In this document: piece by piece, positions 6,773 through 15,119 of the stretch
How the letters are laid out: the number at the start of each line of letters is the position of its first letter
How positions within the stretch are numbered: position 1 is the first letter of the stretch
Program-made: the position numbers and the translations under genes
The notes under the pieces: generated by a model
Databases searched by the model: none
What the model was told of the DNA's origin: nothing
What the model saw: the letters and a program-made list of their open reading frames with translations, nothing else
NCBI RefSeq assembly: GCF_902388705.1
Contig: NZ_CABMQJ010000022.1
Location: 1 to 33,141, forward strand
DNA from: an uncultured Alistipes sp.
GTDB lineage: Bacteria; Bacteroidota; Bacteroidia; Bacteroidales; Rikenellaceae
Length of the DNA: 33,141 nucleotides
Direction: 5' to 3'

Positions 6773-8404
6773 TTACATCATACCGCCCATGCCGCCTGCG
6801 GGCATCGGGGGCATTGCGGGCTGCTCGGATTTCTTCTCGGCCAGCACGCACTCGGTCGTCAGGAACATCGAAGCGATGGAAGCGGCGTTCTCCAGTGCCA
6901 CACGCGACACTTTCGTCGGGTCGATGATACCGGCTTTGAGCAAATCCTCGTACTTGTCGTCGCGGGCGTTGTAGCCGTAAGCGTCCTTGCCCTCCTTGAC
7001 CTTGTTGACAACCACGGAACCCTCGCCTCCGGCGTTCTCGACGATCTGGCGCAGCGGCTCCTCGATTGCGCGTTTCACAATCTGGATACCCGTCGTCTGA
7101 TCGTCGTTGGCACCCTTCATTCCCTCGAGGGCCGACGTAGCGCGGATGTAAGCCACACCGCCGCCCGGGACGATACCCTCCTCGACGGCAGCACGGGTGG
7201 CAGCCAGCGCGTCGTCGACGCGGTCTTTCTTCTCTTTCATCTCGACCTCGGTAGCGGCGCCTACGTAAAGGACGGCCACACCGCCTGCGAGTTTGGCCAG
7301 GCGCTCCTGCAGCTTCTCCTTGTCGTAATCCGACGTAGCCTTGTCGATCGAAGCGCGAATCTGCGCCACGCGGGCTGCAATCTCCTCTTTCTTGCCGGCA
7401 CCGTCCACAATCGTGGTGTTCTCCTTGTTGAGCGTCACTTTCTCGGCCGTTCCGAGCATCGTGAGGTCCGCATCCTCGATCTTCATGCCCTTGTCGGTCG
7501 AAATCACCGTGGCACCCGTCAGGATGGCGATGTCCTCGAGCATCTCCTTGCGGCGGTCACCGAAGCCCGGAGCCTTGCAGGCGGCGATCTTCAGCGTGCC
7601 GCGCAGCTTGTTGACAACGAGTGCAGAAAGGGCCTCGCCGTCCACGTCCTCGGCGATAATCAGCAGCGAGCGGCCGCTCTGCGCCACGGGCTCCAGAACG
7701 CCCATCAGCTCTTTCATCGTCGACACCTTCTTGTCGGTAATCAGGATATAGGGCTTCTCGAGCTGTGCCTCCATCTTCTCGGGATCGGTCATGAAGTAAG
7801 CCGAAATATAACCGCGGTCAAACTGCATACCCTCGACCACCTCGACGTGGGTTTCGGTACCCTTGGCCTCCTCGACGGTGATTACACCCTCGTTGTTGAC
7901 CTTGGCCATCGCCTCGGCAATCAGCTTGCCGATGGTTTCGTCGTTGTTCGCCGAAATGGTAGCGACCTGCTCGATTTTGCTGAAGTCCGAGCCGACCTCC
8001 TGGCTCTGCTTGCGCAGCGACTCCACGACCTTTGCAACGGCCTTGTCGATACCGCGCTTGAGATCCATCGGGTTGGCGCCGGCCGTCACGTTCTTCAAGC
8101 CCACACCGATAATCGACTGCGCCAGCACCGTAGCGGTGGTCGTACCGTCGCCCGCATCGTCGTTGGTCTTCGAAGCGACCTCGCGAACCATCTGGGCGCC
8201 CATGTTGGCGAAAGCGTCCTCGAGCTCCACCTCCTTGGCAACCGTCACGCCGTCCTTGGTAATCTGCGGCGCACCGAATTTCTTATCGATAATCACGTTG
8301 CGGCCTTTGGGGCCCAGCGTAACCTTTACTGCGTTCGACAGCGCGTCGACACCCTCCTTGAGCAGTTCGCGCGCCTCAACATTGTATTTAATATCCTTTG
8401 CCAT
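6773..8404 (-). CDS. groEL: Chaperonin GroEL (60 kDa)
   Basis: A 543-residue chaperonin, full length. N-terminal KVTLGPKGRNVIIDK and the ATP-site DGTTTATVLAQ are intact, as are the apical domain (LLIIAEDVDGEALSALVVNK) and the equatorial motif GIVPGGGVAYIRA. The tail ends in the Gly-Met repeat MPAGGMGGMM. GroEL encloses unfolded proteins in a double ring with GroES as lid. It lies 146 bp downstream of groES on the same strand. No CIRCE inverted repeat was seen upstream of the pair, so the mode of heat-shock control is unclear. Confidence 0.98.
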   Translation of the reverse strand: MAKDIKYNVEARELLKEGVDALSNAVKVTLGPKGRNVIIDKKFGAPQITKDGVTVAKEVELEDAFANMGAQMVREVASKTNDDAGDGTTTATVLAQSIIGVGLKNVTAGANPMDLKRGIDKAVAKVVESLRKQSQEVGSDFSKIEQVATISANNDETIGKLIAEAMAKVNNEGVITVEEAKGTETHVEVVEGMQFDRGYISAYFMTDPEKMEAQLEKPYILITDKKVSTMKELMGVLEPVAQSGRSLLIIAEDVDGEALSALVVNKLRGTLKIAACKAPGFGDRRKEMLEDIAILTGATVISTDKGMKIEDADLTMLGTAEKVTLNKENTTIVDGAGKKEEIAARVAQIRASIDKATSDYDKEKLQERLAKLAGGVAVLYVGAATEVEMKEKKDRVDDALAATRAAVEEGIVPGGGVAYIRATSALEGMKGANDDQTTGIQIVKRAIEEPLRQIVENAGGEGSVVVNKVKEGKDAYGYNARDDKYEDLLKAGIIDPTKVSRVALENAASIASMFLTTECVLAEKKSEQPAMPPMPAGGMGGMM

Positions 8405-8550
8405 AACTTTCCGTATTTTAATATTCGTTCGTAAGCTTATCCCCGAAGCCGCCTTTTTTCACCGGCCCCAAAAACCGGGGCAGACGCCGCACGCAGGCGG
8501 CAAAGGGAGTGCAGGGGAATGTAAAATTTGTGTCTGGAAACGGCTTATCG

Positions 8551-8820
8551 TCAGATAACCGCCAGAATATCGTTCTGCTTCATAATCAGGTAATCCACGC
8601 CGTCGATCTGAATCTCCTGGCCTGCATACTTGCCGTAGAGCACCTGGTCGCCGACCTTAACCTCCATTTTAACCTCCGAAGTGCCGGGGCCCACGGCAAC
8701 GACTTTACCTGCCAGCGGCTTCTCTTTGGCTGTGTCGGGGATAATCAGTCCGCCAGCCGTTTTCTCTTCCGCCGGGTTCGGCAGGACGAGTACACGATCC
8801 GATAATGGTTTTACATTCAT
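8551..8820 (-). CDS. groES: Co-chaperonin GroES (10 kDa)
   Basis: An 89-residue protein of normal length with the family start MNVKPLSDRVLVLP, the mobile loop EEKTAGGLIIPDTAKEKP that binds GroEL, and the core GKVVAVGPG and GDQVLYGKYAGQEI. It precedes groEL in the transcription direction. A -7 promoter box (TACCTTTG on the minus strand, 8927-8934) lies about 107 bp upstream of the start, giving a long leader. Confidence 0.98.
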   Translation of the reverse strand: MNVKPLSDRVLVLPNPAEEKTAGGLIIPDTAKEKPLAGKVVAVGPGTSEVKMEVKVGDQVLYGKYAGQEIQIDGVDYLIMKQNDILAVI

Positions 8821-8926
8821 AGCTTTGTTGTTTTAGTTTATTATTGAATTGAATAGTTTATTGCTCATTCGCATCCTCTGTTCCAACAATTGATGTGCCA
8901 ACCGTTTTTTGGCAGACAAAGGGTGA

Positions 8927-8934
8927 CAAAGGTA
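8927..8934 (-). promoter_or_regulatory. -7 box of the groES promoter
   Basis: The minus strand reads TACCTTTG, a full match to TAnnTTTG. No good TTTG lies 17-23 bp upstream, so another factor or a weak -33 element may be used. Confidence 0.5.
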
Positions 8935-8994
8935 CAGGCCCGACTGCCATTTTGTCATTTTCGGGGTACCTGCGAATATTTTTCGGCCGATTTT

Positions 8995-9026
8995 TTTGCA
9001 CGTACCGAAAAAGAATATTACATTTG
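8995..9026 (+). promoter_or_regulatory. Promoter of tRNA-His
   Basis: TTTG at 8995-8998, a 20-bp spacer and TACATTTG at 9019-9026 match the phylum's promoter consensus. The tRNA begins about 31 bp downstream. Confidence 0.8.
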
Positions 9027-9057
9027 CAACCCGATACGACCGTGTAACGGTCAGACG

Positions 9058-9131
9058 GTGGATGTAGCTCAGTCGGTTAGAGCGTCGGATTGTGGTTCCG
9101 AAGGTCGTGGGTTCGAGCCCCATCTTCCACC
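9058..9131 (+). tRNA. tRNA-His (anticodon GTG)
   Basis: The cloverleaf is complete: acceptor GTGGATG, D-arm GCTCAGTCGGTTAGAGC, anticodon arm TCGGA-TTGTGGT-TCCGA with anticodon GTG, T-arm GTGGG-TTCGAGC-CCCAT. The G at 9057 can serve as the extra G-1 opposite discriminator C73, the histidine identity pair. CCA is not encoded. The acceptor stem has a U-U mismatch at position 6-67, which is unusual. A strong terminator follows at 9166-9200, and an integrase fragment lies 250 bp downstream. Confidence 0.95.
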
Positions 9132-9165
9132 CTTGAGAGCAGTTGGCACAAACTGCAAAAAGAGC

Positions 9166-9201
9166 AAAACCCTTATATATCGCTGATATATAAGGGTTTT
9201 T
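9166..9201 (+). terminator. Terminator after tRNA-His
   Basis: A perfect 16-bp stem (9166-9181 with 9185-9200) with the loop GCT. Its right arm ends in TTTT and one more T follows. The A-rich left arm makes it usable in both directions. Confidence 0.85.
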
Positions 9202-9379
9202 CATTTTAGGTTTGGACAAGAAAAATAACTCAAAGCAGGTAATCATCTACTTATTAGTGACCTATTTTACTTGGCCAAAAAAAAGGTCACCAATAGCGAT
9301 TATTTCGCTTTGTTTCAACTATTTACCCTACAACAAAACTGTGCTGTATGCGTATTAATTACAAACACTTTACAGCAGT

Positions 9380-9565
9380 ATGGAAAGAAAGACTTTCAGC
9401 GTGGTTTTCTTCTGCAGGAAAACCAAAGTAATCCGCAAGGGCAAAGCCGCTTTCTGTTCGACCGGCCTCCGGCAGATGGGCATGATCACCGCGAAAATGA
9501 TTCTCGAAAAGTCGCTCGCAAAAATCAAGTGCGACTTCCGCATGATTCGCCGCAGCACGTTTTAA
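9380..9565 (+). pseudogene. Fragment resembling the N-terminus of a tyrosine integrase
   Basis: A 61-codon frame. Its first 25 or so residues, MERKTFSVVFFCRKTKVIRK, look like the arm-type DNA-binding start of Bacteroidota tyrosine recombinases, which begin with a short beta-strand and a basic KTK/KKG turn. After KGKAAF the sequence no longer follows that fold, and no core-binding or catalytic domain (RHRY residues) follows, so this is a remnant, or a short protein that only resembles one. Its place 250 bp after tRNA-His, in AT-rich DNA, fits the relic of an element that integrated there. Recognition of the domain is from memory of the family and unaided by a search. Confidence 0.5.
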
Positions 9566-9657
9566 CCCGTCGCGGCACACGCCCGGCAACCCGCCGCCGC
9601 ACATTTCAGCCACACTCCGTTGCCGCACACCCCGCCCCCTCCTACACGACAAACAAT

Positions 9658-9685
9658 GCCCGGCTTTGGAAAGCCGGGCGTTTTC
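9658..9685 (+). terminator. Terminator hairpin in the scar region
   Basis: GCCCGGCTTT (9658-9667) and AAAGCCGGGC (9670-9679) form a stem followed by GTTTTC. It would stop plus-strand transcription before enolase. Confidence 0.7.
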
Positions 9686-9751
9686 TTCACACCACCCATA
9701 CCGATATATTTTTATACGCCGCCGTCCCATGTACCATCCGGGCACAGGCAT

Positions 9752-9783
9752 AAAAAACCCCGGACGGCGCATGCCGTCCGGGG
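9752..9783 (-). terminator. Terminator of enolase
   Basis: An 11-bp stem, 9758-9768 with 9773-9783, loop GCAT. The A-run 9752-9757 supplies the T-run on the minus strand. Confidence 0.88.
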
Positions 9784-9820
9784 AATACCTTATGCCGCGG
9801 GTTCACCGCGGCGGCGCAAA

Positions 9821-11122
9821 TTACTTGCGGTAGATTTTCGTGTAGCCGTAGATAGCCTCGTCGCCGAGTTCCTCCTCGATGCGGAGCAGCTGGTTGTACT
9901 TGGCCATACGATCCGAGCGCGACATCGAGCCGGTCTTAATCTGACCCGAGTTCGTAGCCACGGCGATGTCGGCGATGGTCGAATCCTCCGTTTCGCCCGA
10001 GCGGTGCGACGTTACCGACGTATAACCTGCACGGTGAGCCATTTCGATTGCGTCGAGCGTTTCGGTCAGCGAACCGATCTGGTTGACCTTGATGAGAATC
10101 GAGTTGCCGCAGCCCATCTCGATACCCTTCTTCAGGAAGTCCACGTTCGTAACGAACAAATCGTCGCCGACGAGCTGGCACTTGTCGCCGATTTCGGCGG
10201 TCAGCAGCTGCCAGCCCTCCCAGTCGTTCTCCGACATACCGTCCTCGATCGAGTCGATGGGGTATTTGGCAACGAGGCCCTTCAGGTACTCCACCTGCTC
10301 TTTCGAAGAGCGTTTGGCACCCTTCTCGCCCTCGAACTTGGTGTAATCGTATACGCCGTCAGCGTAGAACTCCGACGAAGCGCAGTCCATGCCGATCGAC
10401 ACATCGCCGCCCTCGCACTTGCGTCCGGGCTTGTAACCGGCCATCTTGATAGCCTCGATAATCGACTCGATAGCGTCCTCGGTGCCGTTCAGCGCGGGAG
10501 CGAAACCACCCTCGTCGCCTACCGCCGTCGAAAGGCCGCGCTTGTGGAGCACTTTCTTCAGGTTGTGGAACACTTCAGCACCCATGCGAACGGCCTCCTT
10601 GAACGAGGGGGCGCCTACGGGACGAATCATGAACTCCTGGAATGCGATCGGGGCATCCGAGTGCGAACCGCCGTTGATGATGTTCATCATCGGAACGGGC
10701 AGCGTCTTGGCGTTCGAGCCGCCGATATAGCGGTAGAGGGGCATGCCGAAGTAGTCTGCGGCAGCGCGTGCAACGGCCAGCGACACGCCGAGGATGGCGT
10801 TGGCGCCGAGTTTCGACTTGGTAGGCGTACCGTCGAGTGCGATCATGGCCTTGTCGATACCCACCTGGTCAGCTACGTTCATGCCGATGATGGCCGGGGC
10901 GATTACCTCGTTGACATTCTTGACAGCGTTCTGAACGCCCTTGCCCAGGTAACGGCCCTTGTCGCCGTCGCGGAGCTCGAGAGCCTCGTTCTCACCCGTC
11001 GATGCGCCGCTCGGAACGGCAGCGCGGCCGAATGCGCCCGATACAGTACGAACTTCGACCTCGACGGTCGGGTTACCTCGCGAGTCGAGGATTTCTCTTG
11101 CGTGAATCTCTACAATCTGCAT
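9821..11122 (-). CDS. eno: Enolase (phosphopyruvate hydratase)
   Basis: A full-length 433-residue enolase that converts 2-phosphoglycerate to phosphoenolpyruvate in glycolysis and the reverse in gluconeogenesis. Visible family motifs are the N-terminal AREILDSRGNPTVEVEV, the flexible loop SGASTGENEALEL, QEFMIRP, the magnesium ligand region EDGMSENDWEGW, GDDLFVTN, the active-site lysine strand ILIKVNQIGSLTET and SHRSGETEDS. It is monocistronic: it is bounded by the terminator at 9758-9783, has its own -7 box at 11178-11185, and the next gene is divergent. Confidence 0.98.
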   Translation of the reverse strand: MQIVEIHAREILDSRGNPTVEVEVRTVSGAFGRAAVPSGASTGENEALELRDGDKGRYLGKGVQNAVKNVNEVIAPAIIGMNVADQVGIDKAMIALDGTPTKSKLGANAILGVSLAVARAAADYFGMPLYRYIGGSNAKTLPVPMMNIINGGSHSDAPIAFQEFMIRPVGAPSFKEAVRMGAEVFHNLKKVLHKRGLSTAVGDEGGFAPALNGTEDAIESIIEAIKMAGYKPGRKCEGGDVSIGMDCASSEFYADGVYDYTKFEGEKGAKRSSKEQVEYLKGLVAKYPIDSIEDGMSENDWEGWQLLTAEIGDKCQLVGDDLFVTNVDFLKKGIEMGCGNSILIKVNQIGSLTETLDAIEMAHRAGYTSVTSHRSGETEDSTIADIAVATNSGQIKTGSMSRSDRMAKYNQLLRIEEELGDEAIYGYTKIYRK

Positions 11123-11177
11123 AGTTGTATACGTTTAATTATATGGTTTAGAATACTGACTTCCTGTTTTTGCACCG

Positions 11178-11185
11178 CAAAGTTA
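11178..11185 (-). promoter_or_regulatory. -7 box of the enolase promoter
   Basis: The minus strand reads TAACTTTG, 55 bp upstream of the eno start. No clear -33 TTTG is at the right distance. Confidence 0.6.
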
Positions 11186-11246
11186 CAAAATAATTGTGAA
11201 TTGCGGTTTGTTTATTGTTATTTTTTTCACGAAAGAGGGGTCCGGT

Positions 11247-11277
11247 TTCGGGATTCGGGCATAATGTATTATCTTTG
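11247..11277 (+). promoter_or_regulatory. Promoter of the antiporter gene
   Basis: TATCTTTG at 11270-11277 with TTCG, a partial -33 match, at 11247-11250 and a 19-bp spacer. It lies 42 bp before the ATG at 11320 and rules out longer upstream starts. Confidence 0.6.
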
Positions 11278-11319
11278 CCCCCGAATGCACCCCTTACACC
11301 CGTAAACAATTATCAATTA

Positions 11320-12504
11320 ATGCGAAAAGTTCTCTCGTTCTCCCTTTTCCTGATGCTGGGACTCATCATCTCGCAACTCCTTCCGGGGGCGCTCGGAAGC
11401 GGATATGCGACATTCAAAAACTGTTCCGACACCCTGCTTTACGTCTGCCTGGGGTTCATCATGATTAACGTGGGCCGCGAATTCGAAATCGACAAATCCC
11501 GCTGGCGCTCCTACACGGCCGACTATTTCATCGCCATGGCCACCGCCGCACTGCCGTGGATACTCATCGTGCTCTACTACATTTTTATCCTGCTGCCGCC
11601 CGAGTTGTGGAGCAGCGGCGAAGCCTGGAAAGAGAACCTGCTGTTGAGCCGTTTCGCCGCCCCGACCTCGGCCGGCATCCTCTTCACGATGCTCGCGGCC
11701 CTGAACCTCAAGAAAAGCTGGATTTACAAGAAAATACAGGTGCTGGCGATTTTCGACGACCTGGACACCATCCTGCTGATGATTCCGCTGCAAATCCTGA
11801 TGATCGGCCTGCGGTGGCAGATGTTCGCCATCATCGCCATCGTCATCGTACTGCTGGCCGTGGGCTGGTGCTGGCAGGCGAAGTGGAACGTACGCCAGGA
11901 CTGGAAAACCATCCTCGGACTCGCCGTCGTGGTCTGCGCCCTGACGCAGGCCGTCTACATCGCCACGGCGAAACTCTACGGCCCCGAGAACAGCATCCAC
12001 ATCGAGGTGCTCCTTCCGGCGTTCATCGTCGGCATGCTGATGAAACACCGGCATATCGACACCACGGCCGAGCGGCGCATCACCACCGGCATTTCGTTCC
12101 TGTTCATGCTCCTCGTGGGCTTGAGCATGCCCCTCGTAACGGGCACAGCCGACACCGCGGCGGCCGCATCGGTCACGGGTTCGCAGCCCATGATGCCGTG
12201 GGGCGTACTGCTCCTGCACGTGGTGGCCGTGTCGGTGCTCTCCAACCTCGGCAAACTGGTGCCGCTGTTCTTCTACCGCGACCGCAAGGTCAGCGAACGG
12301 CTGGCCCTGTCGATCGGCATGTTCACGCGCGGCGAGGTCGGCGCCGGCGTAATCTTCATCGCCCTCGGGTACAGCCTCGGCGGCCCGGCGCTCATCATCT
12401 CGGTGCTCACGCTGGTGCTGAACCTCGTCCTCACGGGCGGTTTCGTGGTCTGGGTCAAGAAACTGGCCCTGCGCAGCTACACCCCCGAGTCCGCCGGGGA
12501 GTAA
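11320..12504 (+). CDS. Cation:proton antiporter (CPA family) membrane protein
   Basis: A 394-residue polytopic membrane protein with about 11-12 hydrophobic segments, the first at FSLFLMLGLIISQLLPGALG. The polar pair in AIFDDLDTILLMIP inside a membrane helix resembles the ion-binding Asp-Asp/Asn-Asp site of CPA antiporters, and SRFAAPTSAGILFTML resembles the unwound-helix region of that fold. It probably exchanges sodium or potassium for protons; which ion cannot be told. The start at 11320 is chosen because the promoter lies at 11247-11277 and MRKVLSFSL leads directly into the first helix. The frame is open upstream to 11215, but that part would be untranscribed. Confidence 0.82.
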   Translation: MRKVLSFSLFLMLGLIISQLLPGALGSGYATFKNCSDTLLYVCLGFIMINVGREFEIDKSRWRSYTADYFIAMATAALPWILIVLYYIFILLPPELWSSGEAWKENLLLSRFAAPTSAGILFTMLAALNLKKSWIYKKIQVLAIFDDLDTILLMIPLQILMIGLRWQMFAIIAIVIVLLAVGWCWQAKWNVRQDWKTILGLAVVVCALTQAVYIATAKLYGPENSIHIEVLLPAFIVGMLMKHRHIDTTAERRITTGISFLFMLLVGLSMPLVTGTADTAAAASVTGSQPMMPWGVLLLHVVAVSVLSNLGKLVPLFFYRDRKVSERLALSIGMFTRGEVGAGVIFIALGYSLGGPALIISVLTLVLNLVLTGGFVVWVKKLALRSYTPESAGE

Positions 12505-12573
12505 CCCGGCCGGATACCGGACACCGCCCATGCCCTGCGGCGGAAAACGATTGCAAACCAAACTACGGAAGTC

Positions 12574-13074
12574 TTGATAGAAATTAAGGATACGGCCCTG
12601 CAAGCGGCCGCAGAACAAGGGATGGACGCGTTCATCCGGCTCTTCACGGACAAATACCGGGAGGCGGTCGGCGGCGACCCGTCGGCCGACACGATGACGC
12701 TGCTCAACGGAGAGCAGCACACGCTGCTCGCATACCGGATTTTCCGCGACGAGGTGAGCGAAGGCGGCTTCTGCCAGCTCATCCAGAACGGATACGGCGC
12801 CTATATTTTCGGCAATCCGTTCGCCCGGGTCATGCGCCTGTGGGGCGCGGAACGGTTTTCGAAACTGATCTATGCCGCCCGGAAAATCTACGACGCCCAC
12901 CGCGAAGACCTCGAAAGGGAGCGTACCGACGAGGAATTCATGGCCATGTACGAACAATACGAGGCATTCGACGAACTGGAAGAGGAGTTCGGGGAAATCG
13001 AAGAGGAGGTCACGGAAACGCTCGCCCGCTACGTGGACGACCACCTGGAACTCTTCGCCCTTGTAGTCGGGTAA
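12574..13074 (+). CDS. DUF4375 / DMP19-like protein
   Basis: A 166-residue soluble protein. The core LNGEQHTLLAYRIFRDEVSE followed by GGFCQLIQNGYG matches the DUF4375 (DMP19-like) pattern, in which an EV-x-GGF-x-Q-x-x-x-N block is typical. The C-terminal part is strongly acidic (ELEEEFGEIEEEV). The family occurs widely with unknown function, often near immunity-type genes. The start is uncertain: TTG at 12574 keeps a plausible N-terminus, while the first in-frame ATG is at 12622. It lies 69 bp after the antiporter and may share its transcript. Confidence 0.7.
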   Translation: MIEIKDTALQAAAEQGMDAFIRLFTDKYREAVGGDPSADTMTLLNGEQHTLLAYRIFRDEVSEGGFCQLIQNGYGAYIFGNPFARVMRLWGAERFSKLIYAARKIYDAHREDLERERTDEEFMAMYEQYEAFDELEEEFGEIEEEVTETLARYVDDHLELFALVVG

Positions 13075-13137
13075 ACGCTCCCACAGCTAATAGTGCGGAA
13101 ATAAATGCCGCTACGGCATCCACTGCAAACGATAAGC

Positions 13138-13173
13138 GCAGAGCCCGTCGGGGCTCTGCACCTTGGATTTTTC
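13138..13173 (+). terminator. Possible terminator after the DUF4375 gene
   Basis: GCAGAGCCC (13138-13146) pairs with GGGCTCTGC (13151-13159), loop GTCG. The T-run is displaced by several bases (GGATTTTTC), so strength is uncertain. Confidence 0.5.
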
Positions 13174-13294
13174 GCCGACCGCAACCGCACGATAAACAGC
13201 ATGCCGTACCGCCTGTCGCCGTACAGGCATACCCCCGAACCCCGCGCCCGACACACCGCCACAGGCGGTATACCGCACGGGGCTTCCGGCACGG

Positions 13295-13768
13295 TCACTC
13301 CTCCATCCTTTTGCAAACATCCACCCATCCCGCACACCGGGAGTAGGACTCCAACTCCGCAAGGGTGAGTTCGATGGCGCTGTTGCTGCTGCCGCAGGCC
13401 GGAAAAACCGTTTCGAACCGTTTGAGGGATTCATCCAGATAGACCGTCACCCCGTCGTTCACCCCGAACGGGCAGACCCCGCCGACGGCATGGCCGATAT
13501 GCTCCTCCACCTCGGCTGCCGAGAGCATGCGGGCCTTGGTGCGGAACCGGGCCTTGTACTTCGCATTGTCGATTTTGTAATCGCCGGCCGTCACGATAAC
13601 GAGATACTCCTCCCCGGCTTTCAGCGACAGGGATTTGGCGATTCGCGCGGGCTGGCAGCCCAGCGCTTTCGACGCCAGTTCCACCGTGGCGCTCGACACG
13701 CCGAACTCCAGCACCCTGTCCGCCGCCCCGTATTGTTCCAGATACGCCCTGACTCTCTCTATTGCCAT
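13295..13768 (-). CDS. YbaK/EbsC-family aminoacyl-tRNA deacylase-like protein
   Basis: A 157-residue protein. Family features are the conserved lysine in ARIAKSLSLKAG, the strand VIVTAGDYKID, GHAVGGVCPFGV with the GxxPFG loop, and SSNSAIELTLAEL near the C-terminus. Members hydrolyse mischarged tRNAs such as Ala- or Cys-tRNA-Pro in trans. The exact substrate cannot be assigned from sequence alone. It starts 25 bp after the queA stop on the same strand and is probably translated from the queA transcript, so both products would act on tRNA. Confidence 0.88.
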   Translation of the reverse strand: MAIERVRAYLEQYGAADRVLEFGVSSATVELASKALGCQPARIAKSLSLKAGEEYLVIVTAGDYKIDNAKYKARFRTKARMLSAAEVEEHIGHAVGGVCPFGVNDGVTVYLDESLKRFETVFPACGSSNSAIELTLAELESYSRCAGWVDVCKRMEE

Positions 13769-13793
13769 GAATCTATAATTAACCTTTCGTTTT

Positions 13794-15005
13794 TCAGCGC
13801 ATCAGCACCGACGAATCGCCGTAACTCAAGAAGCGGAACCCGTGTGCGAGCGCATAGTCGTAAATACGGTGCCAGTCGTCGCCCACGAATGCCGAAACGA
13901 GCAGCAGCAGCGTCGACTTGGGCTGGTGGAAATTGGTAATGATGTTGCGCACGATGCGGAACTCGTACCCCAGCGGCGTAATCATAATCTGCGTCGCCGC
14001 CTTCAACCGTTCGAGGCCCTTGCGCTCCATGTAGCGCAGCAGGGTTTCCAGCGCATCGCGGCCGGAAAACTCCGCCGGAACTGCATACAACTCCCACTGG
14101 CCGACCACACGCCCCTCGTCGGGCGTCCCGGCGGTGCGGATACGCCAGGCCAGCGCCGTAAGCGACTCGAGCGTCCGCACCGACGTCGTACCGACGGCCG
14201 TAACCTCTCCCCATTTTTCCAACAGCGCCGCGACCGTCGCGCGCCGCACCTCGAAATGCTCGGTATGCATCGGATGCCTGGCGGCGTCCTCGTCCTTGAC
14301 GGGCAGGAACGTCCCGGCCCCGACGTGGAGCGTCACCTCGCCGAATTCGAATCCGCGGGCTTTCATTCCCTCGATCAGTTCGGGCGTAAAGTGCAGCCCG
14401 GCCGTAGGAGCCGCCACCGACCCCTCGAATTTCGAATAGACGGTCTGGTAACGCGTGTAGTCGATTTCCTCGCTCTCGCGGTTCAGGTAGGGCGGAATCG
14501 GGATTTTGCCGAGGTGTTCGAGCAGCTGCCCGAACGTCACCGCCGCCGACCACTCGAAACGCACGACGTGCTCCCGGCCGTGATTCTCGGCCAGCCACGC
14601 CCGCAGGTACTCCCTGCGGCCCCCGAGTTCGAAGTTAATCTCCACGTATCCCTCTTTCCACTTCTTGCGGTTGCCCACGATGCACGACCACTCGCACCCG
14701 CCCGTCACGGCGAACGCCCGCTCGTAGTCGGCCGGGGCGTGCGGTTCGAGGCAGAAGACCTCGATTCGGGCCCCGGAGGGTTTGTGCATGATGATTCGTG
14801 CGCGAATCACTTTCGTATTGTTGAATACCAGCAGCTGCCCCGCCGGCAGGATGTCGGCAATGTCGGCGAAATGCGCCTGCCCGATCTCCCCGCCGCGGTA
14901 GACGAGCAGCTTCGAAGCGCTTCGCTCCGGAAGCGGGAATTTGGCAATCCGCGCTTCGGGCAGGTCGTAGTCGAATTCGTTGATGTCGATATGTCGTTCG
15001 GTCAT
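13794..15005 (-). CDS. queA: S-adenosylmethionine:tRNA ribosyltransferase-isomerase QueA
   Basis: A 403-residue enzyme of queuosine synthesis that transfers and isomerises the ribosyl group of SAM onto 7-aminomethyl-deazaguanine in tRNA to give epoxyqueuosine. Motifs include FDYDLPEARIAKFP, LLVFNNTKVIRARI, PPYLNRESEEIDYTRYQTVY, AAPTAGLHFTPEL, TLHVGAGTFLPVK, TSVRTLESL and TNFHQPKSTLLLLVSAF. The start at 15005 (MTERHIDI) is chosen because a -7 box (15011-15018) sits directly upstream, leaving almost no leader. An ATG at 15023 in the same frame would lie upstream of the expected transcription start. The YbaK-type gene follows. Confidence 0.95.
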   Translation of the reverse strand: MTERHIDINEFDYDLPEARIAKFPLPERSASKLLVYRGGEIGQAHFADIADILPAGQLLVFNNTKVIRARIIMHKPSGARIEVFCLEPHAPADYERAFAVTGGCEWSCIVGNRKKWKEGYVEINFELGGRREYLRAWLAENHGREHVVRFEWSAAVTFGQLLEHLGKIPIPPYLNRESEEIDYTRYQTVYSKFEGSVAAPTAGLHFTPELIEGMKARGFEFGEVTLHVGAGTFLPVKDEDAARHPMHTEHFEVRRATVAALLEKWGEVTAVGTTSVRTLESLTALAWRIRTAGTPDEGRVVGQWELYAVPAEFSGRDALETLLRYMERKGLERLKAATQIMITPLGYEFRIVRNIITNFHQPKSTLLLLVSAFVGDDWHRIYDYALAHGFRFLSYGDSSVLMR

Positions 15006-15010
15006 GGGCA

Positions 15011-15018
15011 CAAAAGTA
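15011..15018 (-). promoter_or_regulatory. -7 box of queA, abutting the start codon
   Basis: The minus strand reads TACTTTTG, only five bases before the ATG at 15005. The mRNA is therefore probably leaderless or nearly so. Confidence 0.55.
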
Positions 15019-15084
15019 CACATTTTTTGAATCGCCGGTTCGCTCCCGGCACGAAAACCGCTGCGGCGGCACGAATACGGCCTG

Positions 15085-15119
15085 AAAAAGGGCCGCGCGG
15101 CACACACCGCACGGCCCTT
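15085..15119 (-). terminator. Terminator of the beta-hexosaminidase gene
   Basis: AAGGGCCG (15088-15095) pairs with CGGCCCTT (15112-15119), with further inner pairing. The A-run 15085-15089 gives TTTTT on the minus strand. It lies between the GH20 stop and the queA start. Confidence 0.8.

Larger units (their letters stand above)
9132..9820. other. tRNA-His downstream region without an intact gene
   Basis: This 690-bp stretch holds the tRNA terminator, an AT-rich segment (about 9200-9380) unlike the GC-rich flanks, an inverted repeat GTGACC/GGTCAC (9257-9262 and 9285-9290), an integrase-like fragment (9380-9565) and two terminators. No complete gene was found. The pattern suggests a worn integration site next to a tRNA gene. 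Confidence 0.6.

Noticed and set aside
8450..8550. Possible separate promoter or hairpin between groES and groEL
   Set aside because: No TAnnTTTG box on the minus strand and no stem with a T-run; normal spacing within an operon.
8821..8960. CIRCE heat-shock operator upstream of groES
   Set aside because: The TTAGCACTC/GAGTGCTAA inverted repeat is not present.
9271..9753. 160-codon plus-strand frame after tRNA-His
   Set aside because: It crosses a strong terminator hairpin and has low-complexity composition with no recognisable domain; the integrase-like frame within it is in another phase.
9620..11305. 561-codon plus-strand frame opposite enolase
   Set aside because: It is the antisense shadow of eno, a full and typical enzyme; GC-rich third positions keep the opposite frame open.
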